Shown: piece after piece, positions 11,652-36,773 of the stretch
Layout: the number at the start of each line of letters is the position of its first letter
Numbering within the stretch: the stretch's first letter is position 1
Assembly (NCBI GenBank): GCA_029948255.1
Contig: JALIZF010001645.1
Coordinates: forward strand, 1-64,000
Reading direction: 5' to 3'
Origin: Telmatactis stephensoni
Lineage: Eukaryota; Cnidaria; Anthozoa; Actiniaria; Isophelliidae
Length of the DNA stretch: 64,000 nt
Notes under the pieces: model-generated
What the model was told of the DNA's origin: nothing
The model's database searches: none
What the model saw: the letters and a program-made list of their open reading frames with translations, nothing else
Translations under genes and position numbers: made by a program

Positions 11652-12425
11652 AACGGAAAATGTATATATTGAGCTTGTATCACTCGATCGATCCTTTTGA
11701 AGCAAAACGGGATATAATGATGGTATACAATAATAGTTCTCAAGACAGCTGTTATTAAACTCACTTTATAATATTTACTTAATAGGCCTTTTGCATCAAA
11801 TGATCACATGGTACAGGTCAAAATTGGAAATGAGCTGAAGTCAGTTTAGTTGAATATACCTACTGGGCCTCAATACTTATCAAGCAAAATATTTTCTTCC
11901 GTATTTAAAAGGGAAATAGGAAATGTTTCAGTTGTAATACTCAGAAAGTTGAAAGAACTCAAGATGACGTTACTCTACCAAACTGTTGTTGTTGTTGTTT
12001 TCGAGCAAACCTTCTCATCAATAATTTCCAAATAAAGAATTCTAAAGAGAGTAGTTCTCATTATCCATTGTTAAAGAGTAAGTTAACTTGAGCTGAATGC
12101 TCTAATGTGACCGCAGCTTTTTATCAAATTTAAACAGAGTTTTTGGAATAAAAGATACTCATCGGAATTGCTCTTTTAAACTGTCATTTGTTGACACTAG
12201 CTGACATTTAATTAACAAAACTGTTCTGTTATCAAGTTCGAGAATAACATTCGCGCTACAGAAGGACGAGCTGACAATTAACCACTTTCGCCTGGTTTCA
12301 TGGATTCGCTAAGAAAATCAAAAGAAAAGGAAAACAGAAGAAACAGTAGTACTACTGTTTAATAGTCTTGTTGGACGAGCAAACGAGAGACACTAATGAG
12401 AAATTAAATTAATTTAAGATGGCTG

Positions 12426-12574
12426 TAGACTGCAAGCAGTCCCTCCTTTTCCCTCCAGAATCAGTAAAAGCGAGCGTCAAGAATACCTGGACGAGCCCCC
12501 ATTCTTCGCTCGTCCGGCGCTCGCTTTTACTGATTCTAGATCTGGAGGGAAAAGGAGGGACTGCTCGCAGTCTA
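12426..12574. mobile_element. Hairpin MITE with ~50-bp inverted arms
   Basis: The left arm (TAGACTGCAAGCAGTCCCTC...CAGTAAAAGCGAGCG) pairs with the right arm (CGCTCGCTTTTACTG...GAGGGACTGCTCGCAGTCTA), differing mainly by a 6-bp insertion. TA borders both ends. The loop is ~40 bp and there is no coding capacity. Confidence 0.8.
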
Positions 12575-13990
12575 AGATGGCTGCCGTGACGTCACATGCA
12601 GCCCAGGATTATATACTTCACTTTACTTCAATAATTTTATAACACAGAAAAAAATATATATATATAAACATATAAATCAGTAAGTAAAAACAAATAAGAA
12701 AATATAGTTTGAAAATCGTTCTTGAAGAATCAGTAAATTTGCAAATTATACCACTATGAGCTGAAATAAAAGGGATCGGCCTAAATACAATAATACTAAG
12801 TAAACATATGAAATTGCTAAAATGAAAATAAGATAATATCTGTCAAAATGCTGCCACCCTGCGAGAAATGGTCTGTCAGTGTAGAAAATCAATCTGCCAA
12901 TTATACCAATTTAGCCCCCTAATGTCTATTAGCTGGAAATTGTTAACCATTTGTAACAGCTGGAAATTGTAATTTCACTAGCAAATTAAAAACAAAACAA
13001 TAATAAATATTCTCACCAATTCTTTTTAAAATTTCCAACATTTTGTCCATTTCCAATAATCATATCTAAATCTACATCTAGTGACACAGGTGAAATACGT
13101 ACTGCGCATGATCGAAAATTCGGCAGGAATTCAGTCAATAATACATATGATTAAACGGTTAAAGCCCCTCAGATCACTCATATATTTTTTTTTAATTATC
13201 CTGTTCTTCCTAGACCCACATTTTCTGAGATATAAGGGTTTCAAATATCAAAATGCAAATTTGATGACGTAAAAGGAGTCATCATTTATTATACAAAACA
13301 AGATAATTTAAGATACTTGAATTTTCCATTGTAAATTATTTCCATTGGTAAAACCTGTTTAGTAGAAACTCCAGCTATCAAACAGGATAAAAGATCTTCA
13401 CTACGCTCTCCAACAACGGAACTGGGTTTGAAAACAAAAAAATATGGGTGACAGGGGCTTTAGGGATAGTGAAATTCCGCGGCTAAGCTACTCAAATGTA
13501 TAGCTGTTTGACCTTTCCAATCGAAAATTCCCTGGTTTCCCTTACCAAATTAAAAATCCCTGACCTTGGCAAATTATAAATAAAAGCCCTCTAAGAGGAC
13601 ATGTGGTTACTGGTCAAATGATAAATAAACAAGCAAAGCAATTAAACTAAACAAAGAAACCAACAAAAATAAATAGAAAAGAAAGAAAGAATGCTTTCGA
13701 GAAAAAAATAATTATCATTTTTCTGTCGATATGGAGTCTACGTGAATGATGAAAGTGCTCCAAAAAGTCCTCCAAATTGTATATTACAAAGAAGAAAATG
13801 ACAAACTAGGCAAACAACAACTTTCTATTCCTAAACGTTTTGAGGTTACTGAACAAACAGAACAGTCTTTGTAGTCACATCTGGACTCATTGGCTCTTTG
13901 TTAAATGACTAATTAAATTCAAAAATAATTTTCACGTGTATTTCACATCTTTTTTACACATTTCTCCCAGTAGTTTAGTGACACGTAAAA

Positions 13991-14025
13991 TAAAACATTG
14001 TCTACTTTAAGTAGACAATGTTTTA
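13991..14025. repeat. Perfect 35-bp palindrome
   Basis: TAAAACATTGTCTACTT and its exact complement are separated by one base, able to form a 17-bp stem. No poly-T follows that would suggest a terminator, and its role is unknown. Confidence 0.85.
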
Positions 14026-14801
14026 TACCAATATATCCAAACAAACACAAGCCACATGGAAAAACGAGTCTGCTTGACCTTTTGGTCAGCAGTATCGATG
14101 AAGCCAATGCCGAGTGTGTTCGTAGACTCCATATTTATTGAAAACTTCTAAGATTTTTTCATCGAAAGGAAATATCTAATGAAATTATAACAGCCGCTGT
14201 TTAAAAAAGGTGGATATTTCTTAGAATATTTCATATTTTCGTCGTGAAAAATGATTAAAGAGAGTCAAGTAATCTTCGAGCCAATTCCGTATGTATTTCG
14301 TTCTCTCTTCGGGAACAACTTCGGCAAATCCGAATTACTTACACACTTACTTACACGCACGATGACATAATGGTACTGGCTTGTATACAAGCCAGTAACA
14401 AAAATCCCCGACTTTTATTTCATTCTTTGCAAGAAAACGAATGCAGCAACGTTTTTGGCGTTGCATCCTATAACACCGCTGCATTGCAATTGGTTCGTAA
14501 AGCTGCCATTGTGAGACAAGTTGCATAAAAAGTTAAACCGTGTACTAGCGTCTTCAGTGATAAAGCCGGTCGAGAAACTAATCACTTCTCATCCCCCCCC
14601 CCACACCCCTTTCTGCCCATCCTAAGACTATTGGAAATTTTGGTTTACGTAATTCAAATCTTTATTAATGCGGAAAACATTAAACTAACAACTTCAGTCT
14701 ATTTACATGAGTTATTTGCAGCAAGATGAAACATAATTTGTACTTCGATATAATCCTTGATAATAAATAGAAACCACAAACATGTTGGACTTTGGTACTG
14801 A

Positions 14802-27570
<12,769 letters not shown>

Positions 27571-28888
27571 TTTGCAACGGGTCCTTGTCAACTGGAATAC
27601 CGCTGAACAGTAAGTAACTACTTCTCTACCACAGAAAACCCAACAAAAGCGCGCGCGTTTACAGGCCAGTGCACGCAGGTGAATTTTACGCAGGTGCGCT
27701 TCAGGGCAGTATATTCATTATAGTTTTTTGGTAATTTTGAATTAAAAATTGGAAAACACAACTGGTAGTCTATACAGTTACACAACATCAAGAAATTTTT
27801 TATGAAGATGGTCACATATTTTTAGGGATAACATAATTCTGCGAACTTTAGCGGGCTCAAATACTCGCTTGAATTGGTATTCTTGGGATTCTTGGTTAAT
27901 CGTAGTAGAAAGAAATAGTCAATTTCCAATCGCTTAACTAATTACTAGCCACTAAATCTTCCACTAGGGAAATCGTTGAGTTTAGCAGTCATCTGGTCAT
28001 GAATAATTTATTTTCAATTAGTAAGAATTTCAGCCAACACAAGATGAACTGAGAAATGAAAGTAGAAGTGGAGAGAAATGTGAACTGGAAATTCATATTT
28101 CTACGTCTCCTAGCAACAAGTGCTTTCCTTAAGAATGTTTAATCGTGAATGAATAGAGTTGTTTAATCGGTTTGACTTATTTGCTTTTTGTTTTATATTT
28201 ATTCCGCAGTTGGCACAGTAGGAATAAAGGAAATTTATGTCAGAGAAAAAATCAATATATTATTCTAAAAATCAATCTTTCTGCACCATTAAATTAAATT
28301 GTGTTCGATGAGTGAGTAGCTTGTTGTAACTTTTCCTAGCCGTTCTTTTGCTCTCCCTGGGCCGGGGCCCTGGCCGGGGCCCCCGCGAAAGAAACACCTG
28401 AGCAACAGAAACTTCCCATTTCAGTTTCATTTTTCATCGTTTAAAAGTTCTTTTGAAATAATTAGCTCTTTGTTTTAAATTTTTATACAAGGAGTAGCAG
28501 CAGAAAGACCGTGTAGGAAGGAATAAATTATAGAGTTGAAATTGCAAACAGCCTTATAATTTTTTCAATGAGGCAGCTGATGATGACTGGCTCCAGCTGA
28601 CATCAGCGTGGAATTCTAAAAGGCTCCCGAGGCGTTTTGTAATTTTAAATGGATTGTCATTGACGGTGTGTATTTTGAAAAACTGTTACCAATGCCCTTT
28701 AATTGACACGCAATTTAAAATTGTGGGATTTGGATTTTATGTGTTTTATATTGCGATTGGCTTGAACGCGGACGACATGAAATTTTATCTGGCCACATAT
28801 GATCACGTGTCAATTCAGCTGCAGCCATGACATGAGGCACTAATCGATTAGGAAGATGGTTGTAAACTAGTAAATTTTCGTCGTTGGA
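27571..28888. other. Divergent intergenic region between TEX9 and the first LicD-like gene
   Basis: The two start codons face away from each other about 1.3 kb apart, so the promoters of both genes probably lie here. A GC-rich patch at 28355-28390 (GGCCGGGGCCC-type) stands out from the AT-rich background. No TATA box or other element could be assigned with confidence. No further gene was seen. Confidence 0.55.
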
Positions 28889-31800
28889 ATGGCTCCGCAG
28901 GAGAAAAATCCTGGCAGATTATATATATTTTTAAAACGTTTTATCGCTATTTTAGTTGTGACTTGTATTTTTCTTGGCACATTGATGTTGGAGAATGAGC
29001 GAAACCTTTCACCTCACCCAAAAGCTACCAACTTCGTTCCAGAGTCATCCATAGCCATTTCGCTAAATACAACGAATTCTAATTCCAAGACTAAAGGTTC
29101 GAAATCCAAGAAAGATGATTCACCTACAACAGATAATAGTCCTCCACCATTCAATTACCTTTGGACAAAATCATGGGGAAGGCAAAATTCCGCTGTATGG
29201 AAGCGAGTATACGGTGACATAAATTGTCCTGACAATCCAAGGAGAAAAACACTCATCAAAATTTTAAAACGTTGGATAGAAATTGCCGAAGAGTATGACA
29301 TAAAATATACTATGATTTTTGGAAGTTTACTAGGTGTTATTCGCAATAGCGATGTTTTACCGTGGGACCACGATATGGATATTTTAGTCGAATACAAAGA
29401 TATTTTGAAATTAGAAAAGTTAGGATGGCCAAGAAATATCCATACCTGGGATGGTAAAACCTATTTAAATTTTATACCCGTCTCCGAACACGAGAAACCT
29501 GGAGACGATAGGCTTCGATGGAACTGCGAGGGAAAGGTCAGTAACTTATAAATTACACCGTGTATCAATGTATTTGCACAGACACTTAAAAATCACCGAA
29601 CCTTTCCACGTGCTTCCTCCGTATAGTTGTCCTTTACATCTAAATTGACTAAGTCACGGACCAAATATTAGATTTTGAGGGGGGTATTGGGTCTTGGTCT
29701 CTTTTTGTCATAGAAATTTGTCATTAAAGATTTAATTGCTCATATCAAAGGGCCTCAACTTGACAGGAACAGTAGAAATTGGGGGGCTGGCAGGGCTATT
29801 CCACTTTCTGCATTACTTTTGGCATGGACTTAGAGTCTGTTCTTTGCCCTGTCAAAGTTATTAAATTACCTAGTCAATAATAGTCCCCTTCACAGTTCCC
29901 TGCGCCATCTTGAAAGGTTAAGCCATGCCTTTGCATCGAAGCGAGACGAACGGTGAGCATGCAATGATAGAGACCTGTGAATAATTGTTCTAGAAAGGTA
30001 GCCGTGCCTTTGCATCGAAGTGAGATGAACGGTGAGCGTGCAATGATAGAGACCTGTGAATAATTGTTCTAGCTATAGGTGTTAAAAAAGGTATCTATCA
30101 TTGCATGCTCGCCGTTCATCTCGCTTTGATGCAAAGGCACTGCTACCTTTCAAGATGGCGCAGGGAACTGTGAAGGGGACTATTGATATTAATAATTATT
30201 GTTCTGCATTGAAAACTTTTGTCTGTGTAGACTCTACTTTATTTTCAAATGCTAGCCCAGCCCCACTTTTCAACAATTAAGCTCTGTGAACCCTGCTTGA
30301 GCTGTTGTTTATAGTATTGCATGATGTCTGCAAAGGAGACCATGCATTTCTACTTTCTTTTATCATCCAGTGAACAGATTTCCCAATATTCATATCCGTC
30401 TCGGCTTCAATGTTTTGAAAGGGTCAACAATATGTGCAATAGCTAGCAATGTACATGTACATATATTAATTACAAGTATGATGAGACCAAACATAACTAA
30501 GAGCTAGACTGGCTCTATGGCTTTCTAAGCTTCAAAGCAGAAGCTATATATCACTTATTATTATATAAACTATAATGAAATACCAGGTAATCTCTCGCGC
30601 GAAAAAGTGATATCTTCACATGTGAAAATAACATGTTATTTCACATGTGAAAATAACACGTTACCATGGATACTCTTTGCAAAATGTTGCTATTTTGGGT
30701 TATTTTGCTATTTTTGTATTTCATTTGAGTTTATATAATAAACAGAACATTACATGGGTGCTTGGAGATACGGAATTTATCTCGAAGATAAAATCTGTAT
30801 CTCCGTATGCCCATGTAATATCCTCTATGTTTCGTTTTATTACTATAATTTTGAGTTCTTTTGTCTCATTGTGTAGTTCAAATATAGAATAAGCAAACAT
30901 ACCAAAGATTACTTTATTTTAGCTTCTTTTTTCTTTTTGTCTGATAAATCTGATAATAATAATATTTTTAAAATCATATTTGGGTTACCTTTGGTCTTAA
31001 TATTAGCTTTAGCAGATTGATAATTCACAAATTTGAACTGGTGATGCATTTTCAATTTTTTTGACTCATTGAGTATTTGTTGTTAGACTAATCAGCTATT
31101 ACCTTACGGAATGTAAAGCGTAGACATCCAGGTTTGAGCTTATAAATCACTTTCAAAGTCGTCTTTTTCTTTTTTTGGGAGAACATTTTCTTAAGAATTG
31201 GTAATTATTTATAAGCTTCCCTGAAAAACATGTTCGATTGTTGTGTTGCGTAAAGAAAACCTTAGATTGTAACCCTAGATTATATCCCTACCCATCTTAA
31301 ATACTGGTCCCAGAAATGCTAATATCAGTGCACTAGGACAGAACTGGTATAGTTGCTGCAAGCAAAATACAACTGAGTGGCCTGTGTTTCATTTATCATG
31401 AGTGATTTCGATGTTTTGGTATGTAGATTGAACAATGATTTATGACATCATCAAAATACACATCAAATTACCCCATTTGGCATGATTGTGATGGGTGGTC
31501 AGCAACCACACTTTATCTCAATTCAACTGTGTTTTCAAGGAAGATTACTTCATTTTTATTTGAAATTATCATGATAAATCCATGTTTTTCTTGTGAATGT
31601 GACAATAATGAAGAAATAGAAAATCTGCTGTGTGCATGCAGATTTAGAGCACGGGGGGATTGATCAGAACAGGAGAGAAGTGTTAAGCGAAGCATTGAAT
31701 GCTTCTCGAGTGTTCTGATCAATTCCCAAGTGCTCTAAATTTGCACACAAAACAGCGGGCAAGTTTTCTTTTATAAAATAATACATTGTTTTTAAGCAAA

Positions 31801-33993
31801 TTCAATGTTCATTTACACTGCCAAAAAATTTGAAGTATGAGTATGCATGCTGTTACTATACATATTTAGAATTCACAGTATATGTGTTGCAGGTTTCAGT
31901 TAGAATTAATTTCAACCAGTTGAAATTGATTTCCACTAGTCAAATTTTATAGTCTTGAAATGCCATATGTGTCAACATCATGCGGTTATTGAATTTTATT
32001 ACTGAAAACTCGCCCTACTAGTCCCTTTTAGAGAAGTGCCATTTTTAGCTTGATTATAGGCACATGTTACAAGATATCTCACAAACAAACATGATGATCG
32101 ACCCCTATTTTTATTTCATATTTTGCTTCGTTTTACTATTTTACATCATATATATCAAAACAAAGAAAAAATAATTAGAAGGCAAAAAAATTACATTTTT
32201 TGGTGGAAATTTATTCATATGACTGACACAAAAGCATATGCTCTCTGGTCACTTATATTTTGAAAAAAATAGCCAAAAAAGGTATTTTATAGTTTATAAA
32301 AGTAAAGTATATTTTCAAGATAAACACTCAGCGTATCTATCTCAACCACAGTGAATGTCTCAACCATAACAACATCGTGCATAAAAAGTTGTATTTTTAG
32401 CATGTCAACTAGTGTTAAAACCACAATTAACAAAATAATATTTGGTCCAAATCATTAAAATATACCCTGGACTTCTAAGCTCATAATTTCCAAACGAGTG
32501 TGGTGACCCCAATATTTTTTATTTCTTTTGCATCAGTTAAGTACTCACAATCTTCAAAGTATTTAAATTTGGACAAATTATCATTGTAGAAACATTTACT
32601 GGCAAATCACCTTAAACCCCAGGAAGGGTGGGTTGGAAGCTACCCTTGGGAATTTGATCTTGAGTGCTGTCCCAGCTGGTTAATTAGGTAATTTGACACA
32701 GTCGCAACCTTGAAATGATCAAGAGTTCTCAGAAGTCACTGTGAGCAGTGTGGAATTTGGCATTTGTAAGTTGTCTGGAACTGGGGAATTTTGACTCTGG
32801 TATCAATGAAAACTAGTGAAAATCAATAAAAATGCCAAATTCTCTGTGTCTGCCCCCCAGTGCTAATAACATTGACGCTTCATTACAAATAAAACCTCTA
32901 TAAGGCAGACATCTCTATACTACAAACACTTTTCTTTTGGGCCTTTGTGTGTGTTTTAGAGAGGTTCCACTATATATGGAGTTGGAAAACTACAGCACTG
33001 ATACACAAACACACAATGAACTAACTGGTATAGTACCAAAAACATACTCATTTGGTACAATCTTACGATGGGACATGAAGCCATGACCTTTACGATACCG
33101 GTGCAATGTTCTAACAACTGAGCTATCAAATCCAATGAGAGTAGGTCATGGGTGTGTGTCTATACTCATCTGGGATTCAAATTCATGGTTACTATATAGT
33201 TACTGGTAGCAGAGCTCAGGTGAAATGTTCTACCAACTGAGCTATCAAAGCCAATGAGAGTAGGTCATGGGTGTGAGTCGATCTATAGTCATCTGGGATT
33301 GAAATTTATGGTTACTATAGTTACTGGTAGCAGAGCTCAGGTGAAATGCTCTACTAACTCAAATCCAATGAGAGTAGGTCATGGGTGTGAGTCTATACTC
33401 ATCTGGGATTCAAATTTATGGTTGCTATAGTTACTCAGAGCACCACATCAGACTGTTTCTCGCTTTTAGAAAATCTGCTTTTATGACAGAGCAGTTTTTG
33501 AAAGTAGGAAACTTGTTGCACCGGAAGCTGTGACCATGTCAGTGCCATGTTGTCTAGACAAACATTTAAAATTCCTGCCGTAACCGTGCTGTGCGCAGTG
33601 TCCCTTGCATGTTCCCAGTCATACTGCTGTAATTATGGTAGTAATGATGATAACGACAGTGATGATTTCTCTAATTAAGATTTTCTTTCTTTTCTACAGC
33701 CAGTTGAAACCCATGTTGATCAATGTGCAATTCAAGAGCCATTGGTTCGTCTTTACAATAATGCCGTATTCTTAGATGTTTTCAAATATAATGTGATGAA
33801 AGACACTGTAGAAATGTTTGAAGAGGGACGACATACAGTAATAAGAAAGAAGGACTACTTCCCACTTCGACGTTGTATCTTTATGGGTTTGGATGTCTGG
33901 TGTCCTAACAATCCTGAAAACATTTTAAAAATTTGGTATGGCGAGAATTTTAAAACATCAGTGAAAAAATGTAAAAATGGGCATTGGGTTTAA
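28889..33993 (+). CDS. LicD/fukutin-like type II membrane protein, paralogue 1 (2 exons, 313 aa)
   Basis: Exons 28889-29536 and 33700-33993 (GT/AG, phase 0) total 942 bp including stop. A short cytoplasmic N terminus is followed by a membrane anchor (residues ~18-34), a Ser/Thr/Lys-rich stem, and a LicD/fukutin-type nucleotidyltransferase core: GSLLGVIRN (145-153), then LPWDHDMDI (157-165) with the acidic D-x-D-x-D that binds metal in this fold. Exon 2 has the family's end block (YFPLRRCIFMGLDVWCPNNP...WYG). Members transfer phospho-sugar alcohols or phosphocholine; fukutin and FKRP add ribitol phosphate in the Golgi. The substrate here is unknown. A second copy lies 4.2 kb downstream. Intron 1 is 4.2 kb and packed with MITEs and a SINE array. 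Confidence 0.88.
29883..30180. mobile_element. MITE with AGTCCCCTTCACAGTTCCC termini (TA borders)
   Basis: GTCCCCTTCACAGTTCCCTG at the left is mirrored by CAGGGAACTGTGAAGGGGAC at the right, with TA at both ends. The interior carries a ~95-bp direct duplication (TTTGCATCGAAG...AATAATTGTTCTAG) and an inverted partial copy of it. Intron of LicD-like paralogue 1. Confidence 0.8.
30615..30651. repeat. Near-perfect 37-bp palindrome
   Basis: TTCACATGTGAAAATAACATG and its complement differ by one A. A separate hairpin follows at 30746-30822, so both may belong to one decayed element. Confidence 0.75.
30746..30822. repeat. Hairpin inverted repeat
   Basis: ACATTACATGGGTGCTTGGAGATACGG pairs with CCGTATGCCCATGTAATAT-type sequence at the right, with an inner ATCTCGAAGATAAAATCTGTATCTCCG stem. 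MITE-like, target duplication not seen. Confidence 0.6.
31625..31755. repeat. Hairpin MITE-like inverted repeat
   Basis: GTGCATGCAGATTTAGAGCAC-GATTGATCAGAAC is mirrored by GTTCTGATCAATTC-GTGCTCTAAATTTGCACAC, giving arms of ~45 bp around a ~35-bp loop. In the intron of LicD-like paralogue 1. Confidence 0.7.
33050..33445 (-). mobile_element. Tandem tRNA-derived SINE (three tRNA-like units)
   Basis: Read on the minus strand, the box A-like TAGCTCAGTTGGTAGAACAT recurs, with partial copies, at ~115-120 bp spacing. Each is followed by B-box-like sequence (GAATTTGAATCCCAGATGAG) and a shared spacer (CCCATGACCTACTCTCATTG). The rightmost-read unit has a different insert (GCACCGGTATCGTAAAGGTC) resembling a normal tRNA anticodon-to-T-loop segment. 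Three heads in tandem with little body suggest a dimeric or trimeric SINE, or a local duplication. In the intron of LicD-like paralogue 1. Confidence 0.65.
33490..33635. mobile_element. MITE, 'TAGAGCAGATTTC' family, divergent copy
   Basis: AGAGCAGTTTTTGAA, GTCAGTGCCATGTTGTCTAG, AAAATTCCTGCCGTAACCGTG and CAGTCATAC occur in the same order as in the copies at 6968 and 36268. The termini are eroded. It ends ~65 bp before exon 2 of LicD-like paralogue 1. Confidence 0.6.
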
Positions 33994-34091
33994 ATGAAGA
34001 ATTTATAAGTATATCAAAATAGACTGCATATCAATGGTGTATCATCTATTGATACACCTTGCCGTACATACACGAAGTACTTACCCATTAA

Positions 34092-34392
34092 GGCTACGTC
34101 CACTCCAATGCGAATCAATTGGAAAACGCATCCCCGAGGTTAGGTCTTCTGCCTTGCCTCCTCCGCAGGTAACTATTTTACTTTTGGGCTTCCTATTTTA
34201 CTTTTGGGCTTCCTGTGTCAAAGAACAGAGACTCGCCTCCAGTCTTCCCTCTTCCAGTTTGATCCCACAGGAAACCCGATAAAGAAGTAGGAAAAGGCTA
34301 GCCTTCAGCCCACACAAACGACTTTTGTCTAAGGTACAATAACGGAGGAAAAAGATATTTTCAAATTGATCTGGATTAGTGTGGACGTAGTC
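34092..34392. mobile_element. MITE with GGCTACGTCCAC termini
   Basis: GGCTACGTCCACTCCAATGC-AATCAATTGGAAAA at the left pairs with TTTTCAAATTGATC-ATTAGTGTGGACGTAGTC at the right (~35-bp arms). It lies 3' of LicD-like paralogue 1. A separate GC-rich 'CCGTCCACACT' stretch continues to ~34485. Between 34486 and 35400 I see no gene, only AT-rich sequence and a small inverted motif at 34650-34680. Confidence 0.65.
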
Positions 34393-35401
34393 TAGTTTCA
34401 CACGGCCCGTCCGCACTAATACGTTTTTGGCGTTTGAAATGTATACTTTCGCTGCGTTGTCTTGTCCTTCCGTCCACACTTGTTAAGTTAACTGCTTTTT
34501 TTTCCATTGTCTAAGATGAAGAAATTGAGAAAAAGGTGCGTTTTAGAATATCACTTAGACGTAGCGGACAAGACAATCGAATACGCCGATACACTACGAA
34601 TAACACTAACGCGCATGTGACCAAGACGAAATCGCCCAACTTGTCAGGGGAAAATTAGTAATTTTCCCCTGAACTTGTCGATGTTGCAGCATAGCGTGCT
34701 TATTGACGCTCGTAATAAACTAAAGTTGTGTGAAAATGTGCACCGACTGTCGTTGTTAATATTTGCTTAAATGTTTGCAATTTGACGAAAATTAAACCTC
34801 TCAAGCATTTAAAACAACATTGTTGCGCAACAAGTTGCACGATTTTGTTGGTCGTTCTGTTCAGCATTTCATCGCCAGAAAATACCATGTCTGCTCAATT
34901 TTGACCGGGCGTACTGAAGCGTCGATGCAGCATACGAAAGACGCTCAGAAAGTTACGCGAAGTCAATTATATTCTTACAAATTATATATTTGTATATTAA
35001 AAAAGAATGTGAATGAAGATGGACGTGGTGTCTGATGAGTTAAAAATCTTATTTCGACATACAGTATATAGATATGCAGCATGCTAATTGCAGGGGATCC
35101 TGAGGATTTAGGGGAAGAGTGCAGGGGGAACTTCTTCCTGAGATAACTCTTTGGCGTGTATGTGGAGCAGAGACCTGAAACTGACCTATCCTAGCCTAAG
35201 AATACGTACTGCCGTCCCTTTGTACGTTTTCCCTGTTTGTTTTCTTTCTATCATGTTTTCCATTCAAAACCGCATTCATTTACTTGAGTGTAAACTATTT
35301 ACAATACGCCCGCGAAGGGCTACTCGCGCTACCAGTACGTCGGCATGCAGCCGTCGCTTATATCCATGTGCGAGTCCAGGATACATGCGAAGCAACCTTT
35401 A

Positions 35402-35621
35402 AGCCTGGTTTCCATGTAATCACCCCAATCGTCCGGATTCAAAAAAATCGTCCAGATAAAACCTGGTTTCCATATAATCGCCCAAATCGTCTCAGTCGTC
35501 CCAATCGCGCCCCAAACACGATCGTCCCAATCGTCTGGATAGAACTCGGCCCTATCTGGACGAGACGATTGTGTTTGGGGCGCGATTGAGACGATTCGGG
35601 CGATTATATGCAAACCAGGCT
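35402..35621. mobile_element. MITE with AGCCTGGTTT termini and TTA duplication
   Basis: AGCCTGGTTTCCATGTAATC at the left pairs with GATTATATGCAAACCAGGCT at the right. TTA repeats at 35399-35401 and 35622-35624. The left arm is doubled: a second CCTGGTTTCCATATAATCG begins at ~35464. The interior is rich in CCCAATCGTC repeats. Confidence 0.75.
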
Positions 35622-36267
35622 TTATGGAAATGAGAGGATTTAGATATTTAGATGAAAAGAGATAATAAATCTCATAATTCAAAGTAAGCGTGTTACTTAC
35701 CTAACTCGAAGATGTAAGCCGGTCTTAATGACATCGAGTAACGCGCGGTGTGGCACAGGAAAAAGTGGGTGTGGTCTAGCGCGTAACTCGAAAAGCACGT
35801 AACTCGAGGCGCGTAACTCGAACATCTTTAGAAGCTCTCTTTAGAAGTCACGACAAGCAGTACGAACTTAATGAAAGATTGCGCTAACAGAAATGTTTTT
35901 GACGCAAATCAGTTACGTCAAAAAAAGTCAAAATGGCCGATGGGGTACGTATACACGTGTAAATCTTTGAAATCAGTGAAAAAAGTAATTATATTTTATA
36001 ATTGTATGCGAGCATACTACTGAATAGCTACAGTGCGTTACATATGTGTAACCATGTTTCTACATACTTAGTATGGTCGACATATATACTAAGGTCTGCA
36101 TGCCCTAAAAGTTGCACGACTTTGTTGTCCACATTACCGTGGCTGGTTCACATTTGATCTAGCTAGGATCGCCGAATTGAAAAACGTGTCCATATTCCCA
36201 GCGATAGCAGTGAAAAAATGAGTTTTTCTTCAAGATCCCGTGTAAAAAGCAGATTTCGTGTGCCGGA

Positions 36268-36414
36268 CTAGAGCAATTTTCATATGAGTGTGAAACGGAA
36301 CGCGCCGTGCCGTGTCAGTGCCTTGTTGCCTATAAAAACATTCGAAATTCCTGCCGTATAATCGTGCCGTGTCCGTGCGGTGCCGTTTTCACAGTCATAC
36401 GAAATCCACTCTAT
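36268..36414. mobile_element. MITE, 'TAGAGCAGATTTC' family, full copy 2
   Basis: ACTAGAGCAATTTTCATATG and CATACGAAATCCACTCTATG bound a GTGCCGTGCCGTG interior almost collinear with 6968-7118. A stray right-end fragment (GTGCCGTTTTCACAGTCATTCG) sits at ~36675-36700. Confidence 0.78.
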
Positions 36415-36773
36415 GAGTCCGTGCAGTGCTGTTTAACTATTTTAGCTACTATCGCTATTTTGAATTGAATCGTCAATGTTGAAATGTGTCTCATCAGAAA
36501 CTGGTCTTATCCAATCAAAACTAAATATATAAACAAAGTATTCATTTGATTCATTAGTTTTAATTTCTTCAAATCATTTTAGCTCGACGACATTCTAAAG
36601 ACGTACCTTTTTCGCGATAGAATATTGCTACTCTTTCAGTCAGTCTGATTTTGCTTCGAAGTTAGACTAACGTGACCGTGCCGTTTTCACAGTCATTCGA
36701 AAACTGTTATTAATAGTATATTTGTAACCAGGTAACGGGCATAAAAACGCGCTGCGAAGTGCTTCCTGATCAC

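Larger units (their letters stand above)
11652..14801. other. Intergenic region between the PAN-TLDc gene and TEX9
   Basis: No supported gene. It holds a hairpin MITE at 12426-12574, a copy of the short repeat at 13265-13360, and a 35-bp palindrome at 13991-14025. The remainder is AT-rich with short A-runs (for example 12648-12665) and a C-run at 14595-14602. The two genes are on the same strand, with TEX9 upstream, so this interval contains the TEX9 3' end and the PAN-TLDc promoter. No motif could be assigned with confidence. Confidence 0.6.

Noticed and set aside
13731..14137. Inverted 14-bp motif (ATATGGAGTCTACG) flanking the 13991 palindrome, as a possible MITE
   Set aside because: Pairing stops immediately outside the 14 bp on both sides, and no target duplication was found.
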